A stretch of 64,000 nt of DNA, taken from assembly GCA_050944855.1 (NCBI GenBank), contig JBMNRU010000010.1, forward strand, positions 1 through 64,000. Reading direction: 5' to 3'. Both the position numbers and the translations under genes were made by a program. Below, piece by piece: positions 50,601-59,918 of this stretch; the first letter of the stretch is position 1; each line of letters opens with the position of its first letter. Under the pieces are notes generated by a model that saw nothing but the letters and a program-made list of their open reading frames with translations, ran no database searches and had not been told where the DNA came from. Origin of the DNA: Lactonifactor sp050944855. Its GTDB lineage: Bacteria > Bacillota > Clostridia > Lachnospirales > Lachnospiraceae.

Positions 50601-52359
50601 AACAGGAATTATATATGGAATCAATGGCCCCGTCATCTACCTGAAAGGCAATACCGGTTTCAAAATGGCTGAAATGGTATACGTAGGAAAAGAAAATCTG
50701 GTAGGCGAAGTTATTTCTCTTACCAAAGACATGACTACCATTCAGGTATTCGAAGAAACCAGCGGCCTGAAACCCGGAGAAATCGTAACCGCCACCGGAG
50801 ACGCCATTTCCGTTACTTTAGGGCCTGGTATCCTGAATAATATCTTCGACGGTATCCAGCGGCCGCTTACAGAAATCGCAAAAGCTTCCGGAAAATATAT
50901 CACTCGCGGTATGAGTGCAGATCCTCTGGATCCGGATAAAAAATGGGATGTTACCGTAAAGGTATCCGTAGGAGATATGGTACACGGAGGTACGATTATC
51001 GCAGAAGTACCGGAAACTCAGTCTATCATGCACAAATCTATGGTTCCGCCTGATATTTCAGGTGAAGTCGTACGCGTAGTTCCAGATGGATCCTATACGG
51101 TTCATGAACCAATCGTTATTGTAAAAACAGATCAGGGAAAAGAAGTGGAAATTACACTGGCACAGAAATGGCCGATCCGTATTCCCCGCCCTACCAGCAA
51201 ACGATTCCCGGCCAATAAACCACTCATCACCGGACAGCGTATTCTGGATACCCTGTTCCCCATCGCACAGGGTGGTACTGCAGCAATCCCCGGCGGATTC
51301 GGTACCGGTAAAACCATGACCCAGCATCAGATTGCAAAGTGGTCGAATGCAGACATTATCATATACATCGGCTGCGGAGAGCGTGGCAACGAAATGACAC
51401 AGGTTCTGGAAGAATTCGGTGAACTGATCGACCCAAGAACCGGAAACCTGCTGATGGATCGTACTGCACTGATCGCCAATACATCCAACATGCCGGTAGC
51501 TGCCCGTGAGGCTTCTATTTACACGGGTCTTACTCTGGCTGAATACTATCGTGATATGGGCTACGACGTAGCGATCATGGCCGATTCTACCTCCCGTTGG
51601 GCCGAAGCTCTTCGTGAGTTGTCCGGACGTCTGGAAGAAATGCCTGCAGAGGAGGGCTTCCCTGCTTACCTGGCATCCCGGCTGTCTGCTTTCTATGAAC
51701 GTGCAGGCCAGATGGAAACTTTAAACGGTGCAGAAGGTTCTGTATCTATTATCGGTGCCGTTTCACCACAGGGCGGTGACTTTTCCGAACCGGTTACCCA
51801 AAATACCAAGCGTTTCGTACGTTGCTTCTGGGGACTGGACAAATCATTGGCCTATGCAAGACACTTCCCGGCTATCCACTGGCTGACCAGTTACAGCGAA
51901 TACCTGGGAGATCTGGCTCCATGGTACAAAGAAAATGTAGCTCCAAACTTCGTAGAATACCGCAATCAGATCCTTTCCATTCTAAATCAGGAAAGCAGTC
52001 TGATGGAAATTGTGAAACTGATCGGCAGCGACGTTCTGCCGGATGACCAGAAATTAACTTTGGAAATTGCCAGAGTCATCCGTCTGGGCTTCTTACAGCA
52101 GAACGCATTCCACAAAGACGACACCTGCGTTCCTATGAGCAAACAATACAAAATGATGGAAATTATCCTGTATCTGTATCAGAAAGCCCGCGCACTGGTT
52201 ACGATGGGTATGCCTATGTCAGTTTTAAAAAGCGAAAATATATTTGAAAAGATCATCTCCATTAAATACGATATTCCTAACGACCAGCCTGAACTGTTTG
52301 ACGAATATCGCACAGCTATTGATGACTTTTATAACAACGTATTGGAAAAGAACGGATAA
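50593..52359 (+). CDS. ntpA: V-type ATPase catalytic subunit A
   Basis: This 588-residue catalytic subunit has the P-loop GGFGTGKTM at about 234-242 and the catalytic Glu in GERGNEM. The extra non-homologous insert of about 90 residues before the nucleotide domain separates it from F-type beta subunits. The ATG follows GGAGG and overlaps the E gene by 8 bp. It is followed by subunit B after 15 bp. Confidence 0.96.
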   Translation: MSKTGIIYGINGPVIYLKGNTGFKMAEMVYVGKENLVGEVISLTKDMTTIQVFEETSGLKPGEIVTATGDAISVTLGPGILNNIFDGIQRPLTEIAKASGKYITRGMSADPLDPDKKWDVTVKVSVGDMVHGGTIIAEVPETQSIMHKSMVPPDISGEVVRVVPDGSYTVHEPIVIVKTDQGKEVEITLAQKWPIRIPRPTSKRFPANKPLITGQRILDTLFPIAQGGTAAIPGGFGTGKTMTQHQIAKWSNADIIIYIGCGERGNEMTQVLEEFGELIDPRTGNLLMDRTALIANTSNMPVAAREASIYTGLTLAEYYRDMGYDVAIMADSTSRWAEALRELSGRLEEMPAEEGFPAYLASRLSAFYERAGQMETLNGAEGSVSIIGAVSPQGGDFSEPVTQNTKRFVRCFWGLDKSLAYARHFPAIHWLTSYSEYLGDLAPWYKENVAPNFVEYRNQILSILNQESSLMEIVKLIGSDVLPDDQKLTLEIARVIRLGFLQQNAFHKDDTCVPMSKQYKMMEIILYLYQKARALVTMGMPMSVLKSENIFEKIISIKYDIPNDQPELFDEYRTAIDDFYNNVLEKNG

Positions 52360-52374
52360 AGGAGGAAATAGATT

Positions 52375-53805
52375 ATGTCAATTGAATATTTAGGCCTCAG
52401 TGAGATCAACGGCCCCCTTGTCGTTCTGGAAGGCATTAAAGATGCTGCTTATGACGAAATTGTCGAATTCAAATCCGATGACGGCACAAAGAAACTTGGC
52501 CGTATTATAGAAGTTTATAAAGACAAAGCAGTTATTCAGGTATTTGAAGGAACAGAAACCATGTCTCTTCTAAATACCCATACGAAACTCACAGGACATC
52601 CCATGGAGATCGAACTTTCTTCAGATATCCTGGGCCGTACCTTTAACGGCATCGGAGAACCTATCGACGGATTAGGACCAATCGCAGGCGATGTACGGTT
52701 AAACATTAATGGACTTCCATTAAATCCCGTAACCCGTGAATATCCCCGTAATTACATTCGTACAGGTATCTCTGCTATCGACGGGCTGACCACCCTCATC
52801 CGCGGACAGAAACTTCCTATTTTCTCAGGAAACGGTCTGCCCCACGACCAGCTGGCTGCACAGATCGTACAGCAGGCTTCTCTGGGTGATGACACGGATG
52901 AAGAATTTGCTATCGTATTTGCCGCTATGGGTGTTAAATACGATGTTGCCGACTTCTTCCGCCGAACGTTTGAAGAAAGTGGAGTATCCGATCATGTAGT
53001 CATGTTTCTGAACCTGGCAAATGACCCAGTTGTAGAACGTCTGATTACACCAAAAGTAGCCCTGACAGCCGCTGAATATCTGGCGTTTGAAAAAGGAATG
53101 CATATTTTAGTTATTCTGACAGATATTACTTCGTTTGCAGAGGCTATGCGAGAAGTATCCTCTTCCAAAGGTGAGATTCCATCCCGAAAAGGTTATCCCG
53201 GATATTTATACAGTGAATTGGCAACCATTTATGAAAGAGCCGGTATCGTGCGCGGAGGACAGGGTTCTGTTACGCAGATTCCGATTCTGACCATGCCAAA
53301 TGATGATATCACACATCCAATTCCTGATCTTACCGGATATATCACAGAGGGTCAGATCGTTCTGGATCGTCAGCTGCATAGACAGTCTATTTATCCGCCA
53401 ATCAATGTATTGCCTTCTCTGTCCCGTCTGATGAAGGATGGCATTGGCGAAGGTTATACCCGTGAAGACCACCAGGCTGTTGCAAACCAGTTATTCTCCT
53501 GCTATGCCAAAGTAGGCGATGCCCGTGCGCTGGCATCCGTTATCGGTGAAGATGAATTATCTCCATTGGATAAAAAGTACCTGGTATTCGGTAATGCTTT
53601 TGAGCACAGCTTCGTGGGACAGGGAGCACTGGAAAACCGTTCCATCCTGGAAACCTTAGACAAAGGCTGGCAGCTTCTGGGATTAATCCCAAGAGAAGAA
53701 TTGGATCGTATCGATACCAAGGTTCTGACACAATACTATAAGCCAATGGAAATGAATCTTCAAACAGGAGAAATTCTTCCAGCGAAAGCAGAAGATACAG
53801 AGTAA
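52375..53805 (+). CDS. ntpB: V-type ATPase regulatory subunit B
   Basis: This 476-residue non-catalytic subunit pairs with A in the hexamer. It has LPIFSGNGLPHDQLAAQI where A has the P-loop, and the family stretches TDITSFAEAMREVS and SRKGYPGYLYSELA. The ATG follows AAAGGAGG. It is followed by subunit D after 11 bp. Confidence 0.96.
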   Translation: MSIEYLGLSEINGPLVVLEGIKDAAYDEIVEFKSDDGTKKLGRIIEVYKDKAVIQVFEGTETMSLLNTHTKLTGHPMEIELSSDILGRTFNGIGEPIDGLGPIAGDVRLNINGLPLNPVTREYPRNYIRTGISAIDGLTTLIRGQKLPIFSGNGLPHDQLAAQIVQQASLGDDTDEEFAIVFAAMGVKYDVADFFRRTFEESGVSDHVVMFLNLANDPVVERLITPKVALTAAEYLAFEKGMHILVILTDITSFAEAMREVSSSKGEIPSRKGYPGYLYSELATIYERAGIVRGGQGSVTQIPILTMPNDDITHPIPDLTGYITEGQIVLDRQLHRQSIYPPINVLPSLSRLMKDGIGEGYTREDHQAVANQLFSCYAKVGDARALASVIGEDELSPLDKKYLVFGNAFEHSFVGQGALENRSILETLDKGWQLLGLIPREELDRIDTKVLTQYYKPMEMNLQTGEILPAKAEDTE

Positions 53806-53816
53806 GGAGGGATTTC

Positions 53817-54434
53817 ATGGATCTGAATACCTTTCCCACCAAGGGAAATCTTATGCAGGCAAAAAATTCGCTGGCACTGGCACGACAGGGCTACGATCTG
53901 ATGGATAAAAAGCGTAATATTCTGATCCGCGAACTGATGGAACTGATCGATCAGGCAAAGGATATCCAGTCTCAGATCGACAGCACCTTTCGTACTGCCT
54001 ATGCCGCACTGCAGAGCGCCAGTATAGATATGGGCATCAGCAATGTAGAACAGATTTCATATACCGTGCCGATAGACCGATCCATTCGTATTAAAACGCG
54101 AAGCGTTATGGGTACAGAAATTCCGCTGGTAGAATCCGATCCTACCACAAACCGTCCCACATATGCGTACTACAGCGCCAAATCCAGTCTGGACGAGGCC
54201 AAAGAAGCCTTTGAAAAAGTGAAGCTTCTGACCGTCCGGCTGTCTATGATAGAGAACTCCGCATATCGTCTGGCGGTAAACATTAAAAAAACCCAGAAGC
54301 GTGCGAATGCGCTGAAGAATATTACCATCCCTAAATATGAAACTCTGACCAAGGATATCAGCAACGCGCTGGAAGAAAAAGAACGAGAAGAATTCACTCG
54401 TCTGAAAGTAATCAAGCGAATGCAGCATAAATAA
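53817..54434 (+). CDS. ntpD: V-type ATPase subunit D (central shaft)
   Basis: This 205-residue helical shaft subunit begins MDLNTFPTKGNLMQAKNSLALARQGYDLMD (in short form: NTFPTKGNLMQAK) and ends in a long coiled-coil C-terminus rich in Lys and Glu. The pair of helices turns inside the A3B3 ring. The ATG follows AAGGAGGG. It is the last gene of the operon and is followed by a terminator. Confidence 0.94.
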   Translation: MDLNTFPTKGNLMQAKNSLALARQGYDLMDKKRNILIRELMELIDQAKDIQSQIDSTFRTAYAALQSASIDMGISNVEQISYTVPIDRSIRIKTRSVMGTEIPLVESDPTTNRPTYAYYSAKSSLDEAKEAFEKVKLLTVRLSMIENSAYRLAVNIKKTQKRANALKNITIPKYETLTKDISNALEEKEREEFTRLKVIKRMQHK

Positions 54435-54438
54435 TCTT

Positions 54439-54486
54439 AAAAAGAACAAAGAAAAGCAATTCATTTTGCAATTCTTTGTTCTTTTT
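54439..54486 (+). terminator. Terminator of the V-ATPase operon
   Basis: AAAGAACAAAGAA and TTCTTTGTTCTTT form a 13-bp stem with an inner loop, followed by TTTAT. It begins 5 bp after the subunit D stop. Confidence 0.88.
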
Positions 54487-55032
54487 ATTGCAGTTATGGT
54501 AAACCCATAATTATCAGACAATTATTTGAATTTATTTATAGTTTGCAATATTTTTCCTTTTTTTCTTCTACTATTTTAATACATAAAAGTCAAGTCCTTT
54601 TCTCTTTTTTTATCCATTTTTCTCAATTTCATCAAAAGTGGCCAAAACGATTGTTCGCATTCTCGTTATGTCAATCCACATTTTACACCTTTTTTTGTGT
54701 GGGTAATGTGGATAACTCCGTGTAAAACTCACTTTTCCCCATGTTTGAAGGGTTTTTGTATGTGGATAACTTTGTTACCAAAGTATTACGAATGTTTTAC
54801 TCTTTTCATTCTCTAATATTTTATTGTGCACTTTTTATTCTGAGAATTTTCTGAATATTATTTTTTTCAAAATTTATATAAATCAGGAAATCATGATATT
54901 TTACATGGTCTACATAATTCATTATATAGGTTTTGCAATATTTCCTTCAAAACATAATCTCTTTTCCCAAAAACGGCAGAATAAAAGAGAACAGCCCTTC
55001 CAACTGCTCTCTTTTACTTATAATTATGATTC
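54487..55032. other. Gene-free AT-rich region with a DnaA-box-like cluster
   Basis: No coding frame is credible over 550 bp. TGTGGATAA occurs at 54707-54715 and 54761-54769, both matching the DnaA consensus TTATCCACA on the opposite strand. A one-mismatch copy (TGTGGGTAA) is at 54698-54706 and a weaker one (TCAATCCACA) around 54671-54680. Flanks are long T-rich and A-rich tracts. dnaA, dnaN and rpmH are not in the window, so I call it a DnaA-box cluster, not an origin. Confidence 0.55.
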
Positions 55033-56049
55033 TTATAAATAGCTGACGATTTTCACCGGAGTGCGATAATGATAATCCGAAATCTTAATTCCCGTTCTGG
55101 CATTACTTGCATGCACAATCTGTCCATCTCCGATATAAATTGCGACATGATTGATGGAGCTGCTCCCGCCATAAAAAAGCAGATCACCGGGCTGCATTTC
55201 TTCTTCTGAAATAGCCTCTGCACCGGCTGCCTGTTCTCTGGACGTTCTGGGAAGATCATATCCAAAATGCTGATACACAGACATTACAAAGCCAGAACAA
55301 TCCGCTCCGTTTGTCAGACTGGTACCTCCCCAGACATACGGATTTCCAACGAACTGCTGGGCATAATCAATCAGCTCCTGCCTTATATTGGCATGCTCTG
55401 CAGCAAGCCGGGCTTCCTCTTCTTCTTTAGACTCCGCTTCTTTATAAGTTTCCTCCAAAGTCACGTATTCTGTGGAAATGTAACATTCCTGATCCTCAAT
55501 AACGATTTTCTCCCAACCCTCTAAGGTTTCTTCTACAACAACCGTCTCACCTTCTGCCAATGCATCTAAAATCCTTGATTCCGCAGTTGGCTCTTCTCTC
55601 ACATACAGAGTCTGTGTATTTACCGTTGCTGTAGTAATTTTAGCTGCGGCAATCTCCTCTTCTGCCGCATCGCCATATACTAAATACTCCCTTTTTATGT
55701 ATCCGGTCACAGAACCCGAAGTCACCTGGAACCAATCTCCCTCTTGTCCCAGAATGGTTGCAACACTTCCGTTGTACAGCTTGCCTAAAATCTCCCCTTC
55801 TTCGGATGCACTGTCGCGGATATTCACATAATCATTCACCTGTGCGGCTGCCAGACTCCCCTCTGCTGCCGCCATCTGTGTATCGGCTGTACCTGTGTCA
55901 TTCTCATTCGTAGAAGTACTCTCCAGTGTTACGCTAACTCCCGCAAGTGCATTCTCTGCGGGCAGTGCCCACACATTGCTGCTCATGCCCGTTGTCAAAA
56001 TAACACCTGCAACAGCACACACCGCTGCCTTCCATCTTCTATTACACAT
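55033..56049 (-). CDS. Secreted NlpC/P60 endopeptidase with bacterial SH3 domains
   Basis: This protein is 338 residues from the ATG at 56049 (GGAGG upstream). The signal peptide is about residues 1-29, ending at VWALPAEN. Two SH3 domains follow (about 66-120 and 135-190), with YVNIRDSASEEGEIL and LYVREEPTAESRIL. The linker is Glu-rich. The NlpC/P60 domain has the catalytic Cys251 in GADCSGF, His301 in NHVAIYI and His313 in IVHASN. It cuts peptidoglycan stem peptides. The shared terminator with trxB lies upstream. Confidence 0.92.
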   Translation of the reverse strand: MCNRRWKAAVCAVAGVILTTGMSSNVWALPAENALAGVSVTLESTSTNENDTGTADTQMAAAEGSLAAAQVNDYVNIRDSASEEGEILGKLYNGSVATILGQEGDWFQVTSGSVTGYIKREYLVYGDAAEEEIAAAKITTATVNTQTLYVREEPTAESRILDALAEGETVVVEETLEGWEKIVIEDQECYISTEYVTLEETYKEAESKEEEEARLAAEHANIRQELIDYAQQFVGNPYVWGGTSLTNGADCSGFVMSVYQHFGYDLPRTSREQAAGAEAISEEEMQPGDLLFYGGSSSINHVAIYIGDGQIVHASNARTGIKISDYHYRTPVKIVSYL

Positions 56050-56298
56050 GTAAACCTCCAAATCCCTTATTTTTTTCCTAAAAGTTCAGCCATGCTTCAC
56101 AAAATGGGCGAATGGCGCGGGCTGAACGAACGTTAACTTTTCTGCAACAATTTGTATCTGTTTTTATTTATTACAGATTTGTTACAACTTATTACGAACT
56201 TATTTTAACAAAATAACATTTTATTGTCAAGTCTTAATATTCTGGCAAAGAAAAAGGCCATGGACACACATGTCCTTGGCCTTTCCCACTACTTTATT
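56050..56298. other. Intergenic region with a terminator
   Basis: It holds the promoter region of the NlpC/P60 gene and the terminator at 56251-56284. I see no gene or RNA. Confidence 0.5.
56251..56284. terminator. Bidirectional terminator between NlpC/P60 and trxB-like genes
   Basis: AAAGGCCATGGACA pairs with TGTCCTTGGCCTTT (one mismatch) around a 4-nt loop. A runs lie before it and CCC after it. In minus sense it ends the thioredoxin-reductase gene. Confidence 0.8.
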
Positions 56299-57228
56299 CT
56301 ATTGTTCTGCAAGATATTTTTCTGCAGATGCCACACAATTTGCACCATCTGCCACTGCGGTTACAATCTGGCGCAATGCCTTTGTTCTCACATCCCCGGC
56401 TGCATAGATTCCCGGTACGCTGGTCTTTCCTTCTTCTCCTGCCACTATATAGCCGGCTGCATCCTGTTCCAGAAGGCCTTCTCCTGCTGCAGAATTCGGT
56501 GTCATGCCCACACCGATAAATACGCCGTCCACCGGAAGTTCTGTCTGCACTTTCGTGCCAACATCCTGCAGCACCACACCAGTTACCTTTCCGTCACCCT
56601 GAATTTCCGTCAATGTGTGATTCCATATGATTTCCACATTCCTGCAGGTACGTAAGCTCTCCTGCAGCGATTTCGCTGCCCGCAGCTCTCCTCTTCTATG
56701 AACCAGATATACCTTCTGGCAAATTCTGGACAGGAACATGGCATCTCCCACTGCCACATCTCCGCCGCCCACAACCACTGTGGTTTTATCCCGGAAGAAC
56801 GCGCCGTCACAATGTGCACAATAAGATACACCTTTTCCCTTATATTCCTCTTCACCCGGTACACCCAGATGCTTATGCGCCGCACCGGTAGCCAAAACAA
56901 TAGTTCTCGTGAGATATTCTCCATGATTTGTGATCACACGCTTAATGCCCGGGGCTGGATCATCCGGCACAATTTTCTTAACCGATACTCTCTCAAAAAC
57001 CGCTTTCATCTTCTCTGCATGTCCACGAAAAGCAGTTGCCAGTGAAAAACCGGAAGTTCCCGGCACACCCGGATAATTATCGATCTCCGGCGTGGTAAGT
57101 ACCTGTCCTCCGGTAGCATAACTTTCTTCCATTAAAATAGCATCTAAACGGGCTCTTGATGCATAAATAGCAGCAGCCAAACCCGCAGGACCGCTTCCTA
57201 CAATAATCATATCATAAATATGTTCCAT
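56299..57228 (-). CDS. trxB: Thioredoxin-reductase-like FAD/NAD(P) oxidoreductase
   Basis: This 309-residue flavoenzyme has the FAD-binding GSGPAGLAAA at 11-20, the redox pair Cys137/Cys140 in SYCAHCDGAFF, the NAD(P) motif VVVGGGDVAVGDAMFLS and the FAD motif GIYAAGDVRTKALRQI. The NADPH-binding HRR of standard TrxB is present in HRRGEL. It reduces thioredoxin or a related protein. No thioredoxin gene is adjacent. The ATG follows the weak purine run AAAGGAC. Confidence 0.9.
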   Translation of the reverse strand: MEHIYDMIIVGSGPAGLAAAIYASRARLDAILMEESYATGGQVLTTPEIDNYPGVPGTSGFSLATAFRGHAEKMKAVFERVSVKKIVPDDPAPGIKRVITNHGEYLTRTIVLATGAAHKHLGVPGEEEYKGKGVSYCAHCDGAFFRDKTTVVVGGGDVAVGDAMFLSRICQKVYLVHRRGELRAAKSLQESLRTCRNVEIIWNHTLTEIQGDGKVTGVVLQDVGTKVQTELPVDGVFIGVGMTPNSAAGEGLLEQDAAGYIVAGEEGKTSVPGIYAAGDVRTKALRQIVTAVADGANCVASAEKYLAEQ

Positions 57229-57384
57229 ATCTTTTGTCCTTTCTTATTTTTACACATCTATGTAGTAATTGTATCACAATCATACCCTATTTATCAAAAA
57301 AATCTTTGAAAATTCATTTCTACCAAATTCCCTCTGCACATACAATAATAATAATTCTATTTCTTCCGCCTAAGAAAGGTATCC

Positions 57385-59223
57385 ATGAAAAAAATATCAT
57401 TCTCTAACCTGCACAAGTATAAAAAACGGCTGATTTTTTTCTGTGCAGCAGCCATTCTATTGGCAGGCCTTGGGTTTTCCGGCTGGCACTTTGGTTTCCT
57501 TCTCACAGAGAATCAAAAATTTGACCGGTTTACGCAGGAACTGTTCAGCCGGGAGATCAGCTCTAATACCCTGAACATGCACTATACCCTGGCTTATCCG
57601 GAGCAATACGGCATCAAAAATTACGCCATTAGCCTGGGTTCTCTCTCTGCTGATGACATGTCCAGGTCCTATCATCTTCTGGAGGAAGACCAAAAGAAAC
57701 TCCATGATTTCACTTACAAGAAACTTTCAGAAGAAAACCAGATCATCTATGATATTCTGGATCTGGATATTCGTACACAGCTTTCTGTCAAAGACCACTA
57801 TATGCTGACCGAAGTATTAAGCCCTAATCTGGGTATTCAGGCACAGCTGCCTGTACTTTTGGCAGAATATACCTTCCGGACCAAACAGGACGTGGAAGAC
57901 TATCTGGGCCTGCTAAACACGATTCCTGCGTACTTTGAAGAAATCCTGGCTTTCCAGCAGTTAAAATCTCAGCAGGGACTGTTTATGAGTGATACTGCCG
58001 TGGATCGCGTCATCGACCAATGCCAGCTGTTTTTGACACAGGCCGCTGCAGCTTCCGCCGATATGGCAGAAAGCGCACCAGCCGACGGAAGAAATACAGC
58101 AGACAACTACCTCTCCATCATGTTTCAGGAAAAACTGACCTCCTTTGATGAACCTCTCACAGAACCGGAAATTTCCTCCTACATACTGACCCACGAAAAG
58201 ATTTTAAACCAGCAGGTCATTCCCGCCTATACGAATCTTATGGAAGGTCTGCAGGCACTGAAAGGCACCGGCATAAATGAAAACGGATTACGGTATCTTC
58301 CCGGCGGCACCGAATATTACGAATACCTCATCCAGTCGGAAACCGGCGATTATTCCGGTGTAGAAGCGATTGAAAAGCGCTTATATAATCAGCTTCTTGC
58401 CGATTATAAATCCATGCGCCAAATTCTCACTGCCCATCCGGAACTGGTAAATACATTAGCCTCCGAAGACGGTCTGAACACGCAGATCAGCACCGATAAT
58501 ACAAAAATTCCTTCTCAGATGCTGAAAATCCTGGAAAAAGCACTCACACAGGACTTCCCAGAAATGAAAATCCCCTCCTATGAAGTCAAGTTTGTTCATC
58601 CGTCCCTGGAAGAGTTTTCAAGTCCTGCCTTTTATCTGACACCTCCCGCCGATACCTTATCGCCAAACATCATCTACATTAATAACAGCAGCACTTCTAC
58701 AAAAATGGATCTCTTCACCACATTGGCCCACGAAGGTTTCCCCGGACATTTGTACCAGACGGTCTATTTCGGGCAATGCAAGCCGGCAGATATCCGCAAC
58801 ATCCTGAATTACGGCGGATATACAGAGGGCTGGGCAACTTATGTAGAGGCCTATTCCTATCAATATTTGAGCAAGGATAAAAATCTGACTCAGGTGTTAT
58901 GGCAAAACCGCTCCATTAACTTATGTCTTTATTCTATTATGGATATTGGCATACACTACCGGGGCTGGACTGCAGATACTGTCACCGAGTATCTTCATTC
59001 CTTCGGCATTTCCGATGATGCCGTATGCCGGGAAATTTTTCAATATATCGTGGAAAACCCTGCAAACTATTTAAAATATTATATCGGCTACCTGAACTTT
59101 ATGGATCTGCAGGAAAAAGCCCGCGATACCTGGGGCGAAGACTTTACTTTAAAAGAATTCCATAAAAAAATACTGGAAATCGGTCCCTCCCAATTCCCAG
59201 TATTAGAAAAATATCTCTTTTAA
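57385..59223 (+). CDS. DUF885-family membrane-anchored peptidase-like protein
   Basis: This is a 612-residue protein with a basic N-terminus and one membrane or signal helix at about 14-32. The DUF885 body has the metal-site pair HEGFPGHLYQ near residue 449 and YTEGWATYVEAYSY near 477. The family is distantly related to M32 carboxypeptidases, and zinc-dependent peptidase activity is likely but not proven. It is extracytoplasmic, lipid-free (no Cys lipobox). The ATG is preceded by AAGAAAGG. It is a single gene between trxB and the polyol cluster. Confidence 0.85.
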   Translation: MKKISFSNLHKYKKRLIFFCAAAILLAGLGFSGWHFGFLLTENQKFDRFTQELFSREISSNTLNMHYTLAYPEQYGIKNYAISLGSLSADDMSRSYHLLEEDQKKLHDFTYKKLSEENQIIYDILDLDIRTQLSVKDHYMLTEVLSPNLGIQAQLPVLLAEYTFRTKQDVEDYLGLLNTIPAYFEEILAFQQLKSQQGLFMSDTAVDRVIDQCQLFLTQAAAASADMAESAPADGRNTADNYLSIMFQEKLTSFDEPLTEPEISSYILTHEKILNQQVIPAYTNLMEGLQALKGTGINENGLRYLPGGTEYYEYLIQSETGDYSGVEAIEKRLYNQLLADYKSMRQILTAHPELVNTLASEDGLNTQISTDNTKIPSQMLKILEKALTQDFPEMKIPSYEVKFVHPSLEEFSSPAFYLTPPADTLSPNIIYINNSSTSTKMDLFTTLAHEGFPGHLYQTVYFGQCKPADIRNILNYGGYTEGWATYVEAYSYQYLSKDKNLTQVLWQNRSINLCLYSIMDIGIHYRGWTADTVTEYLHSFGISDDAVCREIFQYIVENPANYLKYYIGYLNFMDLQEKARDTWGEDFTLKEFHKKILEIGPSQFPVLEKYLF

Positions 59224-59226
59224 CGG

Positions 59227-59246
59227 AAGCGTCCTTCGGGACGCTT
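59227..59246 (+). terminator. Terminator after the DUF885 gene
   Basis: AAGCGTCC-TTCG-GGACGCTT is an 8-bp stem with a UUCG tetraloop. It is followed by GTCTTCT, a weak U-tract. Confidence 0.75.
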
Positions 59247-59251
59247 GTCTT

Positions 59252-59896
59252 CTACTCGCAAATAATCTCACGAAGATTCACGATCTTCTTTCCCGCATGG
59301 GTCAGATCCTGTTCCCCGGAAGTCGGATTCTGATAGCCATAGCAAAAAATCCCTGCACGGTTTGCCGCTTCCACACCTGTTCGGGAATCTTCTACCGCAA
59401 CGGCCTGTTCGGCCGGAATTCCGGCCATTTCCAGCACTCTCAGATATACATCCGGCTCTGGTTTTTTCTTCGGAATCTCATCTCCGGAAACGGTATAGTC
59501 AAAATACCCCTGAATACCCAGAATACGCAGTGCATCATCTACCAGCACTCTGGTTGAGGAAGAAGCCAGTCCCACCTTAATATCGTGCGTTTTTGCCCAA
59601 TCCAGCACTTCCCTCAAGCCGTCCGACGGCGGAATATGATTCTCCTCAATCTGCCGCGCCACCAGGTGATACTGCTGCGCCTCTAAATCATAGGGATCTC
59701 CCTTTATGCCGCATATGGCAATGATCTGTCTCCAGAATCCACTGGAAGAATTCCCCACGGGGCTGGGAAAGCTTTCATCGGGTACAATACCAAAATTTCG
59801 AAACATGGTCTGCCGCGCGATCTCATGAAGAGGCTCGCTGTCCAGGATCACCCCGTCCATATCAAAAATAATTATTTTCACATTTCTCTGGTTCAT
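59252..59896 (-). CDS. HAD-family phosphatase/phosphomutase (beta-PGM-like)
   Basis: This 214-residue HAD hydrolase starts at the ATG at 59896. Motif I is FDMDGVILDSEPLHE, motif II is the SSSTR Ser, and motif III/IV is KKKPEPDVYL and AVEDSRTGVEAANRAG. A helical cap is inserted after motif I (type I). It acts on sugar phosphates. Its place 22 bp after the SorC regulator gene suggests it dephosphorylates or isomerises an intermediate of the polyol pathway; the exact substrate is unknown. The ribosome site (AGAGAG) is weak. Confidence 0.87.
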   Translation of the reverse strand: MNQRNVKIIIFDMDGVILDSEPLHEIARQTMFRNFGIVPDESFPSPVGNSSSGFWRQIIAICGIKGDPYDLEAQQYHLVARQIEENHIPPSDGLREVLDWAKTHDIKVGLASSSTRVLVDDALRILGIQGYFDYTVSGDEIPKKKPEPDVYLRVLEMAGIPAEQAVAVEDSRTGVEAANRAGIFCYGYQNPTSGEQDLTHAGKKIVNLREIICE

Positions 59897-59918
59897 TCTA
59901 TGATCTCTCTTTTTCGTC

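Noticed and set aside
54487..55032. Calling this region oriC
   Set aside because: No dnaA, dnaN or rpmH nearby and no skew data; a box cluster is all the sequence supports.
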